NCBI RefSeq assembly: GCF_007859735.1
Contig: NZ_SIHI01000001.1
Span: forward strand, 1,134,151 to 1,198,150
Direction of reading: 5' to 3'
Origin: Thalassoglobus neptunius
Lineage (GTDB): Bacteria > Planctomycetota > Planctomycetia > Planctomycetales > Planctomycetaceae
Length of the DNA: 64,000 bases
Shown here: positions 16,544 to 26,600 of the stretch, one piece after another
Layout: every line of letters starts with the position of its first letter
Numbering within the stretch: position 1 is the first letter of the stretch
The notes under the pieces: model-generated
The model's input: only the letters and a program-made list of their open reading frames with translations
The model's database searches: none
Told to the model about the DNA's origin: nothing
Position numbers and translations under genes: made by a program

Positions 16544-17947
16544 CTAACCCTGCTCTGTTTCGCTGTTTGCTTTGAGATTCTGAACAACGTCTTCGACTTC
16601 TGCTGCAAAGAAGAAGGAACCGGTGGCGCACAGCAAGTCGTCACTGCCTGAGATTTCCATTCCGCGCGACACGGCAGCTGCTGGATCGGCGGCAGTTTCG
16701 AAGCGACAGCCCTCAGTATTCTCGGCAATGTGGGCGAGTTCATCGATCGGAACGGCTCGAGGATTCGACTGGTACGCGGTGAGGATAAACTGGTCGAAGT
16801 TCTTTGAAAGGATGACGAGCAGTTCCTTGACGTCTTTGTCTTTCGAAGCGGAGAAAAGGCAAATTCGCTTTTGATACGTCCCTGAGCTCAATGTGTCGCA
16901 AAGCGCTTGAATGGATGCCGGATTGTGGGCGGAATCGAGGATGAATGTCGGCGACGTTGACAGCGTCTGAACTCTCATTGGGAGCACAGCCGATCGCAGT
17001 CCTTGTCGAAGATGCTCACTGGACACCTTGAAGCGATCCGGGTCGAGCTGTCGAACAGTTGCGACGGCCAGTGCGGCATTGCGAACCTGGTGTTCTCCCG
17101 GCATACCGAGAGTCAGCTCTTTGAGTGAAAGGTCTTCGACTTCAAGGTCGAACGTCCACGGAGACGGAGTTGGGCCGGAAGGGCTTGCATTGGTGACGAT
17201 CAATTCTCGATCGAGTCGCAGCAGTTTGGACTGATGGCTTTGGGCGATTGACTCAATCACTTCAGCGGGACCGGCAGCGGTGACACCACTCACAACAGGG
17301 ACTCGGTCTTTGATGATTCCCGCTTTTTCTCTTGCGATTTTCTCCAACGTGTCTCCGAGCAGCCGCGTGTGGTCCTTGCTGATGCTCGCGATGACAGCCA
17401 CTTCCGGATTGCAAACGTTTGTCGAGTCGAGTCGTCCACCGAGTCCCACTTCCACGACAGCGACGGAAGTTTGTTTCTCTTGGAAATGCAGCCATCCCGC
17501 CGCCGTCGTCAGTTCGAAGAAGGAGGGGCCGCGTTTGGACTCGCTGTCCATCTGCTGGCAAATCGGTTTCAGACGCTCGACAATCTGCACGATTTCCTGA
17601 CGAGAAGCTGGAACGCCGTTAACGGTGATCCGTTCTTCGTACTTGTGTGCATGTGGTGAGGTAAACAGCCCGACTCGGTGACCGGCCGCCTCAAGGATAC
17701 GGGCCACCATGATGGCTGTGGACCCCTTCCCTTTCGACCCTGCGATGTGAACGACCGGCTGAGCGGTTTGAGGGTTTCCAAGAAGGGTGAGTAAACGATC
17801 CATTCGGGCGAGTGGAAAGTCCGCCATCGATGTCGCCAGATCGGGTCGAGACTCATAGTTGATGCGACTCAGCAAGAAATCAATCGCTTCCTGATAGGCA
17901 CGATTGGTCTCAGTGAGTTCGGGCGAATCGAGTCCAAGTGAAGACAT
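16544..17947 (-). CDS. folC: Folylpolyglutamate synthase / dihydrofolate synthase
   Basis: A 467-residue Mur-ligase-family enzyme that adds glutamate to dihydropteroate and tetrahydrofolate. It has the ATP-binding loop HIAGSKGKGST at about residue 67, the SPHAHKYEERITVNG block, VEVGLGGRLDSTN, and the DSAHNPAS motif of the C-terminal domain. The start at 17947 (MSSLGLDSPEL) gives normal length; an in-frame start at 18004 would add 19 unusual residues. It is convergent with the activator gene, 45 bases apart. Confidence 0.92.
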   Translation of the reverse strand: MSSLGLDSPELTETNRAYQEAIDFLLSRINYESRPDLATSMADFPLARMDRLLTLLGNPQTAQPVVHIAGSKGKGSTAIMVARILEAAGHRVGLFTSPHAHKYEERITVNGVPASRQEIVQIVERLKPICQQMDSESKRGPSFFELTTAAGWLHFQEKQTSVAVVEVGLGGRLDSTNVCNPEVAVIASISKDHTRLLGDTLEKIAREKAGIIKDRVPVVSGVTAAGPAEVIESIAQSHQSKLLRLDRELIVTNASPSGPTPSPWTFDLEVEDLSLKELTLGMPGEHQVRNAALAVATVRQLDPDRFKVSSEHLRQGLRSAVLPMRVQTLSTSPTFILDSAHNPASIQALCDTLSSGTYQKRICLFSASKDKDVKELLVILSKNFDQFILTAYQSNPRAVPIDELAHIAENTEGCRFETAADPAAAVSRGMEISGSDDLLCATGSFFFAAEVEDVVQNLKANSETEQG

Positions 17948-18299
17948 CACAGATACTTCTGGCAGTACATCAATCTTTGAAACAAACAGAATTGGATGGA
18001 ACATCGCGCGAGAACGGTTACGTCAGTGCTTCACAATAACGCTTTACCAAGCTGAAACAAGTTGGCTGGAAGCATTCTCAAGCGGCGATGAGGCGTTTCA
18101 AGCGATCCGTTTGGGAAGCTTGATGATAGCTTTCCCGCATTGGCGTGATAAAATTTGTCACACGCGTCGGTGGAGCTCGGAATCGTCTGCAGCAAAAGCT
18201 TGCAGGTTAGAGATGAGTGAGGCCGGAAGTCATGTTGATTGCCGGCTGACCGATGTTCCGACGTGTGAGCGACCAGTGATCTGGTATTGAAAGCAAATT
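17948..18299. other. Divergent promoter gap between folC and the GNAT-nitrilase gene
   Basis: 352 bases without a gene. A GTGA-TAAAATTTG-TCAC inverted repeat (about 18145-18161) includes an A/T-rich -10-like TAAAAT; it may be a promoter or operator for the rightward gene. Nothing else is assigned. Confidence 0.4.
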
Positions 18300-19859
18300 A
18301 TGGAAACGATTGATCTCGCGGAGTTTGAGTGGAAGACCGTTCTCAGAAGGCTGGCGATCGAAGACTTCGATGCCCTTGTCGAAATGCAGAAGCTCTGTTT
18401 CAAGGGGATGCAGCCGTGGGAAAAGAGCCAGATCGAGAGCCAGATTCATCTATTCCCACAAGGTCAGCTTTGTATCGAGATTGAAGGAAAACTGGCTGCC
18501 TCGTGCAGCAGCTTGATTCTGGATTACGATCCGGAACTCCCCTGGCATGACTGGAAGAAGGTTGCTGACAACGGTTACATCCGAAATCATAATCCCAAAG
18601 GAGATACGCTCTACGGGATTGAGATGATGGTTCACCCGGAGTTTCGCGGGATGAAGCTCTCCCGGCGGCTTTATGATGCTCGCAAAGAGCTGTGCCGAGA
18701 GAAGAATCTCGAGAGGATCGTTATCGCTGGCCGAATCCCCGGTTACGGTCAACACGCTGACCGAATTTCTGCTCGAGAGTACGTTGAGAAGGTTGTCGAC
18801 AAAACTCTTTACGATCCCGTGTTGACGGCTCAACTTTCCAATGGGTTTGCGTTAAACGGATTGATTCCGGACTACTTTCCGACGGATGAAGCGAGTCGTG
18901 GTTTTGCGACATCCCTCGATTGGCGCAATCTCGACTATCAGCGCGGGGCCCGACGCCGTTACGGACACACCACGGAACCGATTCGGCTCGCGGTTGTTCA
19001 GTATCAGATGAGAACGATCTCAGTGTTTTCGGAGTTCGAAACACAGTGCGAATTCTTTATCGACACCGCCAGCGAGTACAAGTCGGACTTTGTCGTCTTT
19101 CCTGAACTGTTTACGACACAACTTCTGTCATGCGTCCATCAGGATCGGCCCGGAAGCGCAGCCCGAAAACTGGCGGAGTTCACACCTCAATATCTCGATT
19201 TTTTCACTGAGATGGCGGTGAAGTACGACATCAATGTCATCGGGGGATCGCACTTCGTCGTGGAAGATGAATCGCTCTTCAATGTCGCCTATCTGTTTCG
19301 ACGGGATGGATCGATTGGCAAGCAGGAGAAGATTCACATCACGCCCAGCGAACGCAAGTGGTGGGGAGTGACACCCGGACGAAGTGTGAGCACTTTCGAT
19401 ACGGACTGTGGACGAATCGCGATTCTCGTGTGCTATGACATTGAGTTCCCGGAGCTTGTCAGAATCGCCGCCCAGAAGGGGGCGAAGATCATTTTCGTGC
19501 CTTTCAATACCGACACCCGGCAAGGATATTTAAGGGTCCGGAACTGCGCGATGGCTCGCTGTATCGAGAATCATGTTTACGTTGCTGTGTCTGGATGCAC
19601 CGGAAACCTCCCGTTTGTCGAGAACTCCGACTTACACTACGCACAGTCTGCCATCTTCACTCCCGCGGACGCAGAATTCGCACGCGACGGAATCGTTGCT
19701 GAATGCAATGCGAACATCGAAACGATGATCATTGAAGACGTCGATGTCGAACAGCTGCGACGCCACAAAGAAAGTGGCAGCGTTCAAAACTGGAACGACA
19801 GGCGCCGCGATCTTTATAAGGTTGTCTATCGCGAAAACGGAGAAGAGTTCGAAGTCTAA
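18300..19859 (+). CDS. GNAT acetyltransferase fused to carbon-nitrogen hydrolase (nitrilase superfamily)
   Basis: A 519-residue two-domain protein. Residues about 12-200 form a GNAT acetyltransferase ([23 protein letters not shown] is the acetyl-CoA-binding block). Residues about 228-505 form a nitrilase-superfamily domain with the complete Glu-Lys-Cys triad: FPELFTT (about 266), EKIHITPSE (about 345) and [10 protein letters not shown] (about 378). The same fusion is known from Bacillus YhcX and defines a separate nitrilase branch whose substrate is unknown. An amide may be hydrolysed and the released amine acetylated (inference). A bidirectional terminator follows. Confidence 0.9.
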   Translation: METIDLAEFEWKTVLRRLAIEDFDALVEMQKLCFKGMQPWEKSQIESQIHLFPQGQLCIEIEGKLAASCSSLILDYDPELPWHDWKKVADNGYIRNHNPKGDTLYGIEMMVHPEFRGMKLSRRLYDARKELCREKNLERIVIAGRIPGYGQHADRISAREYVEKVVDKTLYDPVLTAQLSNGFALNGLIPDYFPTDEASRGFATSLDWRNLDYQRGARRRYGHTTEPIRLAVVQYQMRTISVFSEFETQCEFFIDTASEYKSDFVVFPELFTTQLLSCVHQDRPGSAARKLAEFTPQYLDFFTEMAVKYDINVIGGSHFVVEDESLFNVAYLFRRDGSIGKQEKIHITPSERKWWGVTPGRSVSTFDTDCGRIAILVCYDIEFPELVRIAAQKGAKIIFVPFNTDTRQGYLRVRNCAMARCIENHVYVAVSGCTGNLPFVENSDLHYAQSAIFTPADAEFARDGIVAECNANIETMIIEDVDVEQLRRHKESGSVQNWNDRRRDLYKVVYRENGEEFEV

Positions 19860-19976
19860 AACCTGTTTCTTTTGCTTGGGAGCGACTGACAACGGTTTCA
19901 CAACATGCTCGAAACCATCTTCATGTTCTCAGTCAGCTTCCGTAATTCGGAACGTTGAGAGAACCGGCGCAAACAA

Positions 19977-20009
19977 AAACACCCCGTCAGAATTTCTGGC
20001 GGGGTGTTT
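19977..20009. terminator. Bidirectional terminator between convergent genes
   Basis: AAACACCCCGTCAG (19977-19990) pairs with CTGGCGGGGTGTTT (19996-20009), with one G-T pair and a 5-base loop. A tracts on the left and T tracts on the right let it end transcripts from both the GNAT-nitrilase gene and the peroxidase gene. Confidence 0.9.
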
Positions 20010-20053
20010 GTTGAAAGCTGTCTCACGTGGGACGAACTCACGCTGGACGAGGT

Positions 20054-21364
20054 TTACTCTTGCGGATCAGCTGGAAGACGTTCGTCTTCGACTTCTGGAA
20101 ATGAACCGGTGAGTGCTTCCATGAAAGCGACGAGGTCGAGCTTTTCCTGCTCGGTCAGATTGAGCTTCACGATCTTGTCGCTGAGATTCTTGTTGGGCGT
20201 TCCGCCCTTGTTGTAGTGCTCAACAACATCCATCAGTGTGTCCAGACTTCCGTCGTGCATGTAAGGAGCAGAGTGGACGACGTTTCGAACGGTTGGCGTT
20301 TTGAAGGCGCCCCAGTCTTTCTCGTCTTTCGTCACTGCGTATCGTCCGACGTCAGGGTCTTCGGCATCCATTCCGATTCCGAGATTGTGATACTTCTCGT
20401 CGGCGAGGTTTGCTCCCACGTGACACGCTGCGCAGTTGACGCGTTCACTGAAAAACAGCTCCTGTCCGCGGAGAGCACTTTCTGACATCGGATTGGATTC
20501 GGCTCCCTGTTTCGCAAACTCGTACTGCTTTGCAAACTCTTCGCTTGAGTCGATCAGATCTTCAAGGTCTTCGGGATCGAGTTGAGCGAATCGTTTCATC
20601 TCTTCGCTGAAATCGTATGCGGCTGGTCCGGTGACGAGTGTTCTTTCGAAGGAAGCGAGAGCGTCAGCGACGTTTTCGATGTTGACTGCGTTCTTGCCTT
20701 TTCCACCGAAGACAGCACGGAACTGCAAGACGTATCCGGGGATGTTCTTGATCGATCCGACAGCGGCTTCGTGGGTGTTTCCCATTTCGATCGGGTTGGC
20801 AATCGGTCCAACGGCTTGTTCTTCGAGTGAGGCTGCGCGGCCGTCCCAGAACTGGAGGTCCGACAGAATTCGGTTGTAGCTCACTGGGGAATTTCGGTTC
20901 CCTTCCTGTCCTCCGATGCCGACGCCGAACTTTGTAAATCGTCCGTAACCTTCGTCCGGATGATGGCAGGTGGCGCAGCTGATTGTCGTGTCAGCAGACA
21001 ATCGGGGATCGAAGTAAAGCTGGCGGCCGAGTTCGATTTTGGCCTGTGTCAGAGGGTTTCTGTCCAGACCTTTAATCTGCGACGCTCCGGCTGCAAGCCC
21101 GAGCGGAAGGACAGGTTCGATAACTCGGTGAAGTTCCGGTTCTGTGAGCCACTTCCGAATCTCTCGAAGCTTCAGGTCTCCCTCGCCGGGAATGCCGTGC
21201 AGGAGTTCTCCTTCTCCCAGCTTGACGGTCTTCGGTCCTAACTCTTTTGCTTTGGCTTTCGCTTTCGCGATTGCGTTTTGCTTTCTCTCTTCCTGCGCTT
21301 GGCCGGGAACTCCGATTGAGAGAATACAGGCTCCTGTGATAACAACGAAAAGCAGCTTCTTCAT
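20054..21364 (-). CDS. Di-haem cytochrome c peroxidase (CcpA/MauG family)
   Basis: A 436-residue exported protein with a signal peptide ending near GQAQ. Two c-type haem sites are present: CATCHH at about residue 130 and CAACH at about residue 309. The blocks FDPRLSADTTISC, FWDGRAASLEEQA, NPIEMGNT, FKTPTVRNVVHSAPYMHDGS and VEHYNKGG are those of bacterial cytochrome c peroxidases, which reduce hydrogen peroxide in the periplasm. A basic, Lys/Ala-rich stretch after the signal peptide (IAKAKAKAKELG) is unusual. It appears to be transcribed alone. Confidence 0.92.
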   Translation of the reverse strand: MKKLLFVVITGACILSIGVPGQAQEERKQNAIAKAKAKAKELGPKTVKLGEGELLHGIPGEGDLKLREIRKWLTEPELHRVIEPVLPLGLAAGASQIKGLDRNPLTQAKIELGRQLYFDPRLSADTTISCATCHHPDEGYGRFTKFGVGIGGQEGNRNSPVSYNRILSDLQFWDGRAASLEEQAVGPIANPIEMGNTHEAAVGSIKNIPGYVLQFRAVFGGKGKNAVNIENVADALASFERTLVTGPAAYDFSEEMKRFAQLDPEDLEDLIDSSEEFAKQYEFAKQGAESNPMSESALRGQELFFSERVNCAACHVGANLADEKYHNLGIGMDAEDPDVGRYAVTKDEKDWGAFKTPTVRNVVHSAPYMHDGSLDTLMDVVEHYNKGGTPNKNLSDKIVKLNLTEQEKLDLVAFMEALTGSFPEVEDERLPADPQE

Positions 21365-21594
21365 CTCAAATCCTCAATCTCTCCGGTTGGGGTTTCTGTC
21401 GGCACGTTCTTCTACTGAGAGTTTAATGAGTGAGGTGGAGTGAATGTTCTTTGAGTGAGCAAGCAGTCACCTGAATCTCAAACTCCGACTCTCGTTTCTA
21501 CATTGTATGAACCGACGCGATTGGGTCCACCTAGCGGACAGATTGACTGCGAGTTCGTGGAGTTCCTTATCAAAAATTCACTCTTCCCACAAAA

Positions 21595-21622
21595 AAAGCC
21601 GGAGCTGAGATGCTCCGGCTTT
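21595..21622 (-). terminator. Rho-independent terminator of the isocitrate dehydrogenase gene
   Basis: AAAGCCGGAGC (21595-21605) pairs exactly with GCTCCGGCTTT (21612-21622) around a 6-base loop. Read on the minus strand it is followed by a run of seven T residues, 77 bases after the idh stop. Confidence 0.9.
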
Positions 21623-21698
21623 CCTGAAATTGAAACACAGTGACAGGTTCTGTGTCAGGCTGACTGAACCTGTTGAGATTGTGTGCTTCGGGCGAGTT

Positions 21699-22874
21699 CT
21701 ATTCTGCTCGCATCTTCGCACAGATGGCTTCTGCCATATCCTGAGTGCCGACGGCAGTTGGGTCGTTTCGATCGGCTTTCATGTCGTAGGTGACGTCTTT
21801 GCCTTCTTCGATGACAGCAGCGACCGCCCGATCGAGTTTCGCAGCAGCTTCTCGTTCTCCGAGGTGATCGAGCATCATCTTTCCGGAAAGGATCAGAGCG
21901 ACAGGATTGACGCGGTTCTGTCCTTTGTATTTCGGAGCACTTCCGTGAGTGGCTTCGAAGATGGAGGCTTCTGTCCCGATGTTTGCTCCGGGGGCAACTC
22001 CCAGTCCGCCGACGAGTCCGGCGCACAGGTCGCTCAGAATGTCCCCGTACAGGTTTTGCGTCAGGATGACATCGTACAGTTCCGGTTTTTGGACAAGCTG
22101 CATGCACATGTTATCAATGAGCCGTTCCATGTAGCTGACATTGCTGGCATCGGAAACTTTTCCGACCAGTTCCGGATCAGGAGCGGCACCGTCAGCGAGT
22201 TCTTCCCATTCGAATTTCGCCCCGTAAGCGAGAGCAACAGCTCGGGTTTCGTCGTACCAGAGACCGTCGGTGAACTTCATGATGTTGGCTTTGCAGACCG
22301 ACGTCAGTGATTTTCGCTCCTGTTTGACCGAATAATCGAACGCGAAATCTGCAATTCGCCGAGTCCCTTCGTAAGAAATCGGCTTGATGCTGATTCCGGT
22401 CGTGTCTTCTCGTGTGTTGATCTTCTTTCCCGTCGCAAATTCATTGATTTGCCCAATTAGCTTGGCGGTTTTGTCGTCGCCAGCCTGGAATTCGACACCT
22501 GCGTAAAGGTCTTCTGAGTTTTCACGAATCAGAACGAGGTCGACGTTGGAGTCCTCGAAATAAGTTCGAACGCCCTTGTAAGTCTTGCATGGACGAACAC
22601 AGGCGAAGAGGTTCAATTCCTGTCGCAGAAAGACGTTAACGCTGCGGAACCCTTTTCCGATCGGTGTGGTGATCGGTGCTTTCAGAGCAATTCCATTCTT
22701 CCGCACAGAATCCATCACGCGATCCGGGACTTTTCCTTCACGCTCAATGACTTCAATCCCACATTCTTGAAAATCCCAGTCGATTTTCACGCCTGTGGCT
22801 TCAATACACTTTCGTGTTGCTTCGGTGATCTCTGGACCAACACCGTCACCGGGAATCAGCGTCACATTGTACAT
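21699..22874 (-). CDS. icd: Isocitrate dehydrogenase (isocitrate/isopropylmalate dehydrogenase family)
   Basis: A 391-residue beta-decarboxylating dehydrogenase of the citric-acid cycle. [11 protein letters not shown] opens it; [19 protein letters not shown] carries the Ser, Asn and Arg residues that bind isocitrate in IDH rather than isopropylmalate, and [10 protein letters not shown] and [22 protein letters not shown] form the metal and catalytic regions. The coenzyme loop [15 protein letters not shown] has Lys, Tyr and Val where E. coli IDH has Lys344, Tyr345 and Val351, so NADP is the likely coenzyme. The size, however, is that of the shorter NAD-type enzymes. Confidence 0.88.
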   Translation of the reverse strand: MYNVTLIPGDGVGPEITEATRKCIEATGVKIDWDFQECGIEVIEREGKVPDRVMDSVRKNGIALKAPITTPIGKGFRSVNVFLRQELNLFACVRPCKTYKGVRTYFEDSNVDLVLIRENSEDLYAGVEFQAGDDKTAKLIGQINEFATGKKINTREDTTGISIKPISYEGTRRIADFAFDYSVKQERKSLTSVCKANIMKFTDGLWYDETRAVALAYGAKFEWEELADGAAPDPELVGKVSDASNVSYMERLIDNMCMQLVQKPELYDVILTQNLYGDILSDLCAGLVGGLGVAPGANIGTEASIFEATHGSAPKYKGQNRVNPVALILSGKMMLDHLGEREAAAKLDRAVAAVIEEGKDVTYDMKADRNDPTAVGTQDMAEAICAKMRAE

Positions 22875-23685
22875 TTCGAATACTCTCTGCTGTTTCGATA
22901 TCGAGGCCGAAAGCCGCCACGCTTGGCTTCAGACGATTTCGCAAATGCGGTAGCGCTTCGTCTGTTGAGGAATTCTCAATTTTCCAGATATTTCGGAACT
23001 TTTCCGACGAACAGATTTGGCATCTGGTGGGTTACTCTGGATGAACAGGACCGTATCAAAAGGCAATGTCCCATTCAAGGAGTGCAACGGCCTGTCAACC
23101 TTTCATAACGTTTTGTCGTCAATTCGTGGCGGTGATATCAAAATGAATGCGCAAGTTGACAGGAGGATCCACTCCAGTCGGAAACGCCTTTGACGAAAAT
23201 CGCCTGCGTTTCAATTGAAAAGAATCAGAATCAATCCGGAAAGATCACCCAATCATGAGCATCGGTACAGGACTTGCGAAACCTGTCATCGGTTCAGTTC
23301 GGTGATCATCTGATTTCCGCTCTATTGAGCGTGGAGTGTTGAGAGCAATCCTTCAACATTCCTTCCCTGGCGAGATAGAGGTTCGTCAGCCTCACGGCAG
23401 CAACAACTGAGCCGGAAGCAAGATCGCATTGGAAGGTTGAGCAATCAGCTTTTTCGTGCGATGCCTGCTTGGGTCCCCTGACTTCGGGGGGAGCGGGGGA
23501 CCCAATTTTCGCGGATTTCTCTCAAGAAATCCGTCTACGGTTCGTCAATTCACGTCACACCTTCCAGTTGTTCCTGTCCCATCTTTCAAGCCACCTCACG
23601 ACGGTTGACTGGTGATCCCTGCAGCTGCAATTCGTCTGCGAACCATTGAAAAGACAGCCAATGCTGTCGTCTTCGATGAGGGACG
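22875..23685. other. 811-base non-coding stretch with two strong hairpins
   Basis: No reading frame here has gene-like composition. The right half contains two adjacent perfect hairpins (described separately) at 23471-23533. The left part is the divergent upstream region of the idh gene. No tRNA or known RNA could be recognised. Confidence 0.5.
23471..23533. other. Tandem hairpins, possible structured RNA or terminator
   Basis: GGGTCCCC (23471-23478) pairs with GGGGACCC (23496-23503), and eight bases later CGGATTTCT (23512-23520) pairs exactly with AGAAATCCG (23525-23533) around a 4-base loop. They lie in the middle of a gene-free stretch. A small RNA or a paired terminator are both possible; no T tract follows on either strand. 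Confidence 0.4.
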
Positions 23686-24531
23686 ATGCAGCTCACAGTA
23701 GATCGGAAACTTGTCGCTATGGTTCTCGCCCCGAAGAAACCGAAGAAGTCACGTCGGTCAGACTCGCATTCATTCCCTTTCTCTTCATTCCGAATCGGCT
23801 CAAAATTCAGGGAATGCTCCTTGAGAGAATTTTTTGAGCTGGTCCTCGCGAACTCGCGAAATCACAACCGAACTGAACTCAATCAGGCCAGTCAGGTGAG
23901 CGAACAAGCAACCGAAGATTGTTCAAGCGGCGAGTTGGCAACATCCTTGTCGTTGGGAAATGACGATTGCAATGCTGTCGATTGTGATGCGATTGAAGAT
24001 GTCATCGCGAGCTATCTGCATGATGTTCCCCACAGTGCGAAAACGTGGGGCCAACGAGACCTGGAAAGTTTTCTTCAATGGGTTCGCGACTCAGCCATGT
24101 TTAACGAAGATCGCCATTCCTCAACGGAAAAAGCGAACCTCCGGCGATCTACTGAGCAGCTGATCATTCAGAAACGACTTGCCTTCCGAAGGTTTCAAGC
24201 AATCGCTGCTGACTGCTCTGTTGATTGCAGAACTCAGAATTGGAGCGACAAGACAGTCCTGCATCTCAATCCGACGTTCGTCTGGTCAGCGTCGAAACCG
24301 AATTGCCGATCCTCTCACGGGGAGCGAACCGTGCTGTTTGTTTCGACGGACGAGCGAGTCACATCGATGTCGTTGTCGGCCAGCTGGGTTGAATTCATCG
24401 AGTTGTTATCGCGAACGGGACCGGCGACAGTGAAGGCTGCGCAGCGAAAAACGAAATCAGCCAGCCGCGAGGTGTTTGACGACGTTCTAACTCGAATGCT
24501 GGGCCATCAACTTCTCGCGATTTCGACGTGA
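23686..24531 (+). CDS. Protein of unknown function
   Basis: A 281-residue soluble protein; a GAGGGACG site 5-9 bases before the ATG supports the start. The N-terminus is basic (PKKPKKSRRSDS). The middle has a helical segment with VIASYLHDVPHSAKTWGQRDLESFLQWVRDS, and the C-terminus another with VEFIELLSRTGPATVKAAQRK. No catalytic motif or family was recognised. It stands alone, with a terminator-less gap on each side. Composition is close to that of neighbouring genes, so it is probably real. Confidence 0.55.
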   Translation: MQLTVDRKLVAMVLAPKKPKKSRRSDSHSFPFSSFRIGSKFRECSLREFFELVLANSRNHNRTELNQASQVSEQATEDCSSGELATSLSLGNDDCNAVDCDAIEDVIASYLHDVPHSAKTWGQRDLESFLQWVRDSAMFNEDRHSSTEKANLRRSTEQLIIQKRLAFRRFQAIAADCSVDCRTQNWSDKTVLHLNPTFVWSASKPNCRSSHGERTVLFVSTDERVTSMSLSASWVEFIELLSRTGPATVKAAQRKTKSASREVFDDVLTRMLGHQLLAIST

Positions 24532-24626
24532 ACTCACCCAGCGACAACGGCATAGCATTCACAGCTTAGCAGCGATGGCGCACTGTCCTTGCTGGGAAGT
24601 TCATCGAGAAGTGATGCAACAAAGTG

Positions 24627-26600
24627 TTACGCGGGATTCGGTTCGGGAGTCTCTGAGGCTTTTGGCTGCGTGAGCAATGACACTCCGACCAGCGTCAGGA
24701 ATCCGAGTGGAATCGTCACAATTCCGGGTTGGCTGAACGGGACGTAACCCAGGTGCCCGGGAATTTTGTAGACAGCGTCGAACGTGTCTCCGCTTAAGAG
24801 AATCCAACCGAGTGAAGACACCATCCCGACACTCACAGCTGCGATCACGCCTTCTTTCGTGGTCTTGTTCCAGAACAACAGCATCACCAGAGATGGCAGG
24901 TTCGCGGAGGCAGCGATACTGAACGCCCACCCGACGAGGTAGCCGACGTTCAGCCCCTCGAAGAGAATTCCAAGAACGATTGCAATCACACCCACGACGA
25001 CGGATGTGATTTTCGCAACGCGCACTTGTTGAGAGTCGTTCAGATCGACTTGGCCAACGTTCATCAGCAAGTCCCTCGTGACTGCACCCGCCGAAGCGAG
25101 AATCAATCCGGAGACGGTTCCGAGGACGGTGGTGAAGGCAATCGCTGAGATGATCGCGAAGAGCCAGACGTTCATGCTTTTCGCGAGAAGAGGAGCGGCC
25201 ATGTTTGAGTCGGTCACATCCATCGCTCCACTGACCATCGCTCCCAGGCCGAGATAGAGAGTCAGAATGTAGAAGAACCCGATCGCGCCAATTCCGACAA
25301 TGGTACTCTTCCGGGCACTCTCTCCATCTTTCACCGTGTAGTAGCGAATCAGGATATGTGGCAGTGATGCTGTTCCGCAGAACAATGCGAGCATGAGCGA
25401 GATGAAGTTCAGTTTCTCGACGAACTTATCGCCACGAATCCCTGCAAACTTGGGGTGATTTCCGGGCATCAGAACTTCGCTGCCGGAGGTTGGTTTCTGA
25501 TAGTAGATTGTGGTCACGTCGCCGTTTTCTTCCGCGACAGTTGTTTTGCCCCACAGAATGACTTCGCTGCCGTGAAATTTCTGAAAGAACGAAACTGGTC
25601 CCAGTGCTCCGGTGGATGTTTCATCATCAGGAAGGCGGCTGATGTAGCCGACCGGATGCAATTCGGGTTCCCCTTTTTCAGAGCCTTTGGGGAGACCGTT
25701 GACGAGCAACTGTCCGTCCGGTGTTGAGGTGACAGTTTGACCTTCAACGAGGAAGACTTTCGAAGCATCTTCCGAATCCTTCTTGATGCTGAAAATCTTT
25801 TGTCCGCCATCCGGTTGTTCGACTCGGACGTACGGTTTTTCAGCCCATTCTCCATCTGCTGGCAGAATCGTTCCCGAGACTCCGGGCAGAGTGTGTGATT
25901 CGGATTCGGCAGACTTTAGTTCCGCTTCTGTGATGGGGCCAATGGTTTGAAACTTGTAACCATCCATTCCTCCTTCTTCGACATTCAAGCCTTTCGCCAG
26001 AATCATGATTACGAGGATCAGGCTGAACAGCACGAGGAGTGAGCCTTTGAGGAATTGAACATACGTTGTCGACACCATTCCGGCCGAAACGACGATGGCG
26101 ACCACTGCTGCACCGACGAGGACAACACCGACCCAGTGGGGAAGTCCCAGCAACGGTTGAATCAAAACGCCCGCGCCGACCATTTGTGGAATGAGATAGA
26201 AGATACTGACGATCAGCGTGCTGATCCCGACGACACATTGGATTCCACGGGACTGAAAGGTCGAGTCGAGTGCGTCGGCGAAGGTGTATTTTCCCATCCG
26301 TTTGAGTGGTTCCGCCACGACGAACAACGCCACGATCCACCCGGCCAGAAAGCCGATCGAATACAGGAATCCGTCGTACCCGTAAAAGGCAATCATCCCG
26401 CAAATTCCGAGGAACGAGGCTGCGGAGAGGTAGTCGCCGGCAAAGGCGACCCCATTGATGAACCAGGGGATTTGACCGTGAGCAGCGAAGTATCCGGCGG
26501 ACGATTTGGCTCGACCGGCGAGATAGAAACTTAAACCCATGGTTCCGCCGACGAAGGCGAGAAACGCCACGACCGCGATTGTTGATGGTTCGTAAATCAT
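24627..26600 (-). CDS. Sodium:solute symporter, ActP-like (acetate/monocarboxylate)
   Basis: From the ATG at 26600 the protein has 657 residues and about 13 membrane helices. The SSS-family signatures are clear: FINGVAFAGDYLSAASFLGICG in helix 1-2, RGIQCVVGISTLIVSIFYLIPQMVGAG and FCGTASLPHILIRYYTV. ActP transporters take up acetate with sodium and are about 550 residues; this one has an extra soluble segment of about 180 residues between the helix ending MILAKGLN and the helix starting NFISLMLALF. The start overlaps the DUF485 gene by four bases, the usual yjcH-actP arrangement. Confidence 0.9.
   Translation of the reverse strand: MIYEPSTIAVVAFLAFVGGTMGLSFYLAGRAKSSAGYFAAHGQIPWFINGVAFAGDYLSAASFLGICGMIAFYGYDGFLYSIGFLAGWIVALFVVAEPLKRMGKYTFADALDSTFQSRGIQCVVGISTLIVSIFYLIPQMVGAGVLIQPLLGLPHWVGVVLVGAAVVAIVVSAGMVSTTYVQFLKGSLLVLFSLILVIMILAKGLNVEEGGMDGYKFQTIGPITEAELKSAESESHTLPGVSGTILPADGEWAEKPYVRVEQPDGGQKIFSIKKDSEDASKVFLVEGQTVTSTPDGQLLVNGLPKGSEKGEPELHPVGYISRLPDDETSTGALGPVSFFQKFHGSEVILWGKTTVAEENGDVTTIYYQKPTSGSEVLMPGNHPKFAGIRGDKFVEKLNFISLMLALFCGTASLPHILIRYYTVKDGESARKSTIVGIGAIGFFYILTLYLGLGAMVSGAMDVTDSNMAAPLLAKSMNVWLFAIISAIAFTTVLGTVSGLILASAGAVTRDLLMNVGQVDLNDSQQVRVAKITSVVVGVIAIVLGILFEGLNVGYLVGWAFSIAASANLPSLVMLLFWNKTTKEGVIAAVSVGMVSSLGWILLSGDTFDAVYKIPGHLGYVPFSQPGIVTIPLGFLTLVGVSLLTQPKASETPEPNPA

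Noticed and set aside
22767..23108. 113-residue frame across the idh 5' end
   Set aside because: It is antisense to idh in its first part, with no conserved content or ribosome-binding site.
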